This document shows positions 62,568-64,000 of a stretch of 64,000 bases of DNA, in pieces. The DNA is from Rubrolithibacter danxiaensis (lineage in GTDB: Bacteria; Bacteroidota; Bacteroidia; Sphingobacteriales; Sphingobacteriaceae). The notes under the pieces are model-generated. The model was given only the letters and a program-made list of their open reading frames with translations, made no database searches and was not told the origin of the DNA. Numbering within the stretch: position 1 is the first letter of the stretch; the number at the start of each line of letters is the position of its first letter. The position numbers and the translations under genes were made by a program. The stretch covers positions 186,001-250,000 of the forward strand of contig NZ_JBKOPS010000003.1 of the NCBI RefSeq assembly GCF_047272945.1. The letters run 5' to 3'.

Positions 62568-63983
62568 TTAAACTTTATCACTTCCAAAGGGAAAGTAGTT
62601 TTTGGCATTGTAATAGCAAATATCCTTTATTATTTTACCAATCCAGCTGATATCCCCCGGAAGTTCTCCGTTTTCAATATCTTCTCCAAAGAGATTACAT
62701 AAAATCCTCCTGAAATATTCATGACGCGGATAAGAGAGGAAACTCCTGGAATCGGTTAACATTCCCACCATTTTACTAACCATGCTCATATTTGACAAGG
62801 CGTTTAATTGTTTAACCATACCATCTTTTTGATCCAGAAACCACCATGCCGAGCCGAATTGAATTTTCCCGGCTACAGAACCATCATTAAAATTACCGAT
62901 CATGGCAGCCATTAATTCATTATCGGCAGGATTGAGGTTATAAATGATCGTCTTCGTTAACCGGTCTTCTGCATCCAGCCGGCTTAAAAATTTAGAGAGT
63001 GCTTGTGCCTGTTTAAAATCGCCAATAGAATCCCAGCCTGTATCCGGCCCTATTCTTTTCAGCATCCGCAAATTATTATTTCGCAAAGCTCCTAAATGAT
63101 ACTGCTGTACCCAGCCCTTTTCATGATCCCACAAGGCAAATTCAACTAATAAAGCAGACTTAAATTTCAGTTTTTCTTCCCGGGTAATCTGCCGTGAAGC
63201 ACGGATCTTACCAAAAATATTTTCTATTTCATCAGATGTGTAATCTTCTGCATACAGTTGCTCCAAGCCATGATCGGATACGCAACAGCCATTTTCAGCA
63301 AAATAATCGTGTCGTTCTTTTAACGCATCCAGGTACTCCTGATATGTACTGATACTTGCATTGCATACCTCTTCCAGCTTATTGATATAAAGGTTTAAAT
63401 CTTCAATGTTATCTGCATTCATCGCCTTATCGGGGCGAAATGCCGGCAGGACGGCAATTTCAAAGTTATCTTGTTTTATTTTCTGATGATGTTCAAGCGA
63501 ATCCAAAGGATCGTCTGTTGTACAAAGTGTAACCACATTCATTTTCCGCAGAAGATTTCGAACAGAATACTGCGGGGTTTGCAGAAGGGCAGTACATTTT
63601 TCGTAAATGTCCTTCGCTATGTGTGGCGATAAAATATCGTGCACATTAAAATATCGCTGCAATTCCAGATGCGTCCAGTGATATAAGGGGTTTCTTAACG
63701 CATAAGGAACTGTTTCTGCCCATTTTTCAAACTTTTCATAATCGCTTCTATTACCGGTACAATAGGCTTCATCTACGCCGTTTGTCCGCATAGCACGCCA
63801 TTTGTAATGATCACCATACAGCCAGGCCCGGGTCAAATTTTCAAATTGAATATCATTGGCTATCTGGTCGGGAGGAAGGTGATTATGATAATCTATTACA
63901 GGCATTTCTTTTGCAAATTCATGATACAGACGCTGCGCTGTTTTACTTTGCAGTAAGAAATCTTCATCTAAAAACTGTTTCAT
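62568..63983 (-). CDS. uxaC: Glucuronate isomerase
   Basis: 471 residues, full length for UxaC. The metal-binding start MPVIDYHNHLPPDQIANDIQF, the RAMRTNGVDE loop, TLCTTDDPLDSLEHH, VLPAFRPDKAM, GCCVSDHGLE and the C-terminal MVGMLTDSRSFLSYPRHEYFRRILCN are diagnostic. It converts D-glucuronate to D-fructuronate (and D-galacturonate to D-tagaturonate) in the cytoplasm. First gene of a two-gene unit with the secreted AGE-family epimerase. Its promoter would lie at the window edge, where only 17 bp are visible. Confidence 0.96.
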   Translation of the reverse strand: MKQFLDEDFLLQSKTAQRLYHEFAKEMPVIDYHNHLPPDQIANDIQFENLTRAWLYGDHYKWRAMRTNGVDEAYCTGNRSDYEKFEKWAETVPYALRNPLYHWTHLELQRYFNVHDILSPHIAKDIYEKCTALLQTPQYSVRNLLRKMNVVTLCTTDDPLDSLEHHQKIKQDNFEIAVLPAFRPDKAMNADNIEDLNLYINKLEEVCNASISTYQEYLDALKERHDYFAENGCCVSDHGLEQLYAEDYTSDEIENIFGKIRASRQITREEKLKFKSALLVEFALWDHEKGWVQQYHLGALRNNNLRMLKRIGPDTGWDSIGDFKQAQALSKFLSRLDAEDRLTKTIIYNLNPADNELMAAMIGNFNDGSVAGKIQFGSAWWFLDQKDGMVKQLNALSNMSMVSKMVGMLTDSRSFLSYPRHEYFRRILCNLFGEDIENGELPGDISWIGKIIKDICYYNAKNYFPFGSDKV

Positions 63984-64000
63984 ATTATAAAACTAAAGAA

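Overview
The window looks like chromosomal DNA of a Bacteroidota bacterium, most likely from the Chitinophagia/Cytophagia side. The reasons are: a moderately AT-rich sequence; several promoters of the Bacteroidota type (TAnnTTTG at -7) just upstream of genes; a giant secreted protein ending in a type IX secretion (T9SS, type B) sorting domain; a TonB-dependent receptor; lipoproteins; and many PAS-rich histidine kinases. No rRNA, tRNA, CRISPR array or replication origin was recognised.

Layout. (1) 1-7.9 kb is a denitrification and NO-defence block. On the minus strand lie cytochrome c, nosZ (atypical, clade II type), a small membrane protein and nosL (cut by the window edge), plus an Rrf2 regulator and ric (Fe-S repair, fused to DUF2249). 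Divergent from ric is a quinol NO reductase (norZ). TGAT-N4-ATCA palindromes lie upstream of ric and of the cytochrome c/nosZ operon. (2) 8-16.7 kb holds a Tat-exported phospholipase C, a 1282-residue T9SS cargo protein with a tandem duplication, a secreted protein of unknown role and a small lipoprotein. (3) 16.9-19.6 kb is a scarred, mobile-element-rich patch with a truncated IS1182-type transposase, 105-bp composite repeats, REP-like hairpins and a REP-associated tyrosine transposase (RAYT), interleaved with a DUF1990 gene and a small membrane protein. (4) 19.7-32.5 kb is mainly signalling: a LolA-like periplasmic protein, three PAS-rich sensor proteins, an ECF41 sigma factor with its carboxymuconolactone decarboxylase target gene, and a TonB receptor convergent with a YfiR/histidine kinase pair.

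(5) 32.7-59.4 kb is the main item: a complete extracellular contractile injection system (eCIS, the Afp/PVC/AlgoCIS family) of 20 tightly packed minus-strand genes with no internal gap over 39 bp and an intrinsic terminator at the end. A NusG/RfaH-type antiterminator comes first. It is followed by a three-part glycosyltransferase-methyltransferase, the cap protein (DUF4255), an unrecognised 350-residue protein, sheath, two tube proteins, a 52-residue DUF5908 protein, the LysM adaptor, VgrG-like spike, PAAR tip, gp25, two large baseplate wedge proteins, a 950-residue coiled-coil protein, tape measure and AAA+ ATPase. Last come three putative cargo proteins. All three carry QRKCxxC-type leaders, two carry the DUF4157 (eCIS core) domain, and their other domains look like metallopeptidases and a caspase-fold (clan CD) cysteine peptidase.

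(6) 59.6-64 kb contains a metallo-beta-lactamase-fold hydrolase divergent from the eCIS, and a two-gene uronate/sugar unit: uxaC followed by a secreted AGE-family epimerase with a C-terminal FN3 domain.

How the parts fit: the nos/ric/nor genes form a coherent NO and N2O handling module, probably under Crp/Fnr-type and Rrf2 control. The eCIS operon would make one syringe-like particle, with the antiterminator allowing polymerase to reach the distal cargo genes about 22 kb downstream.
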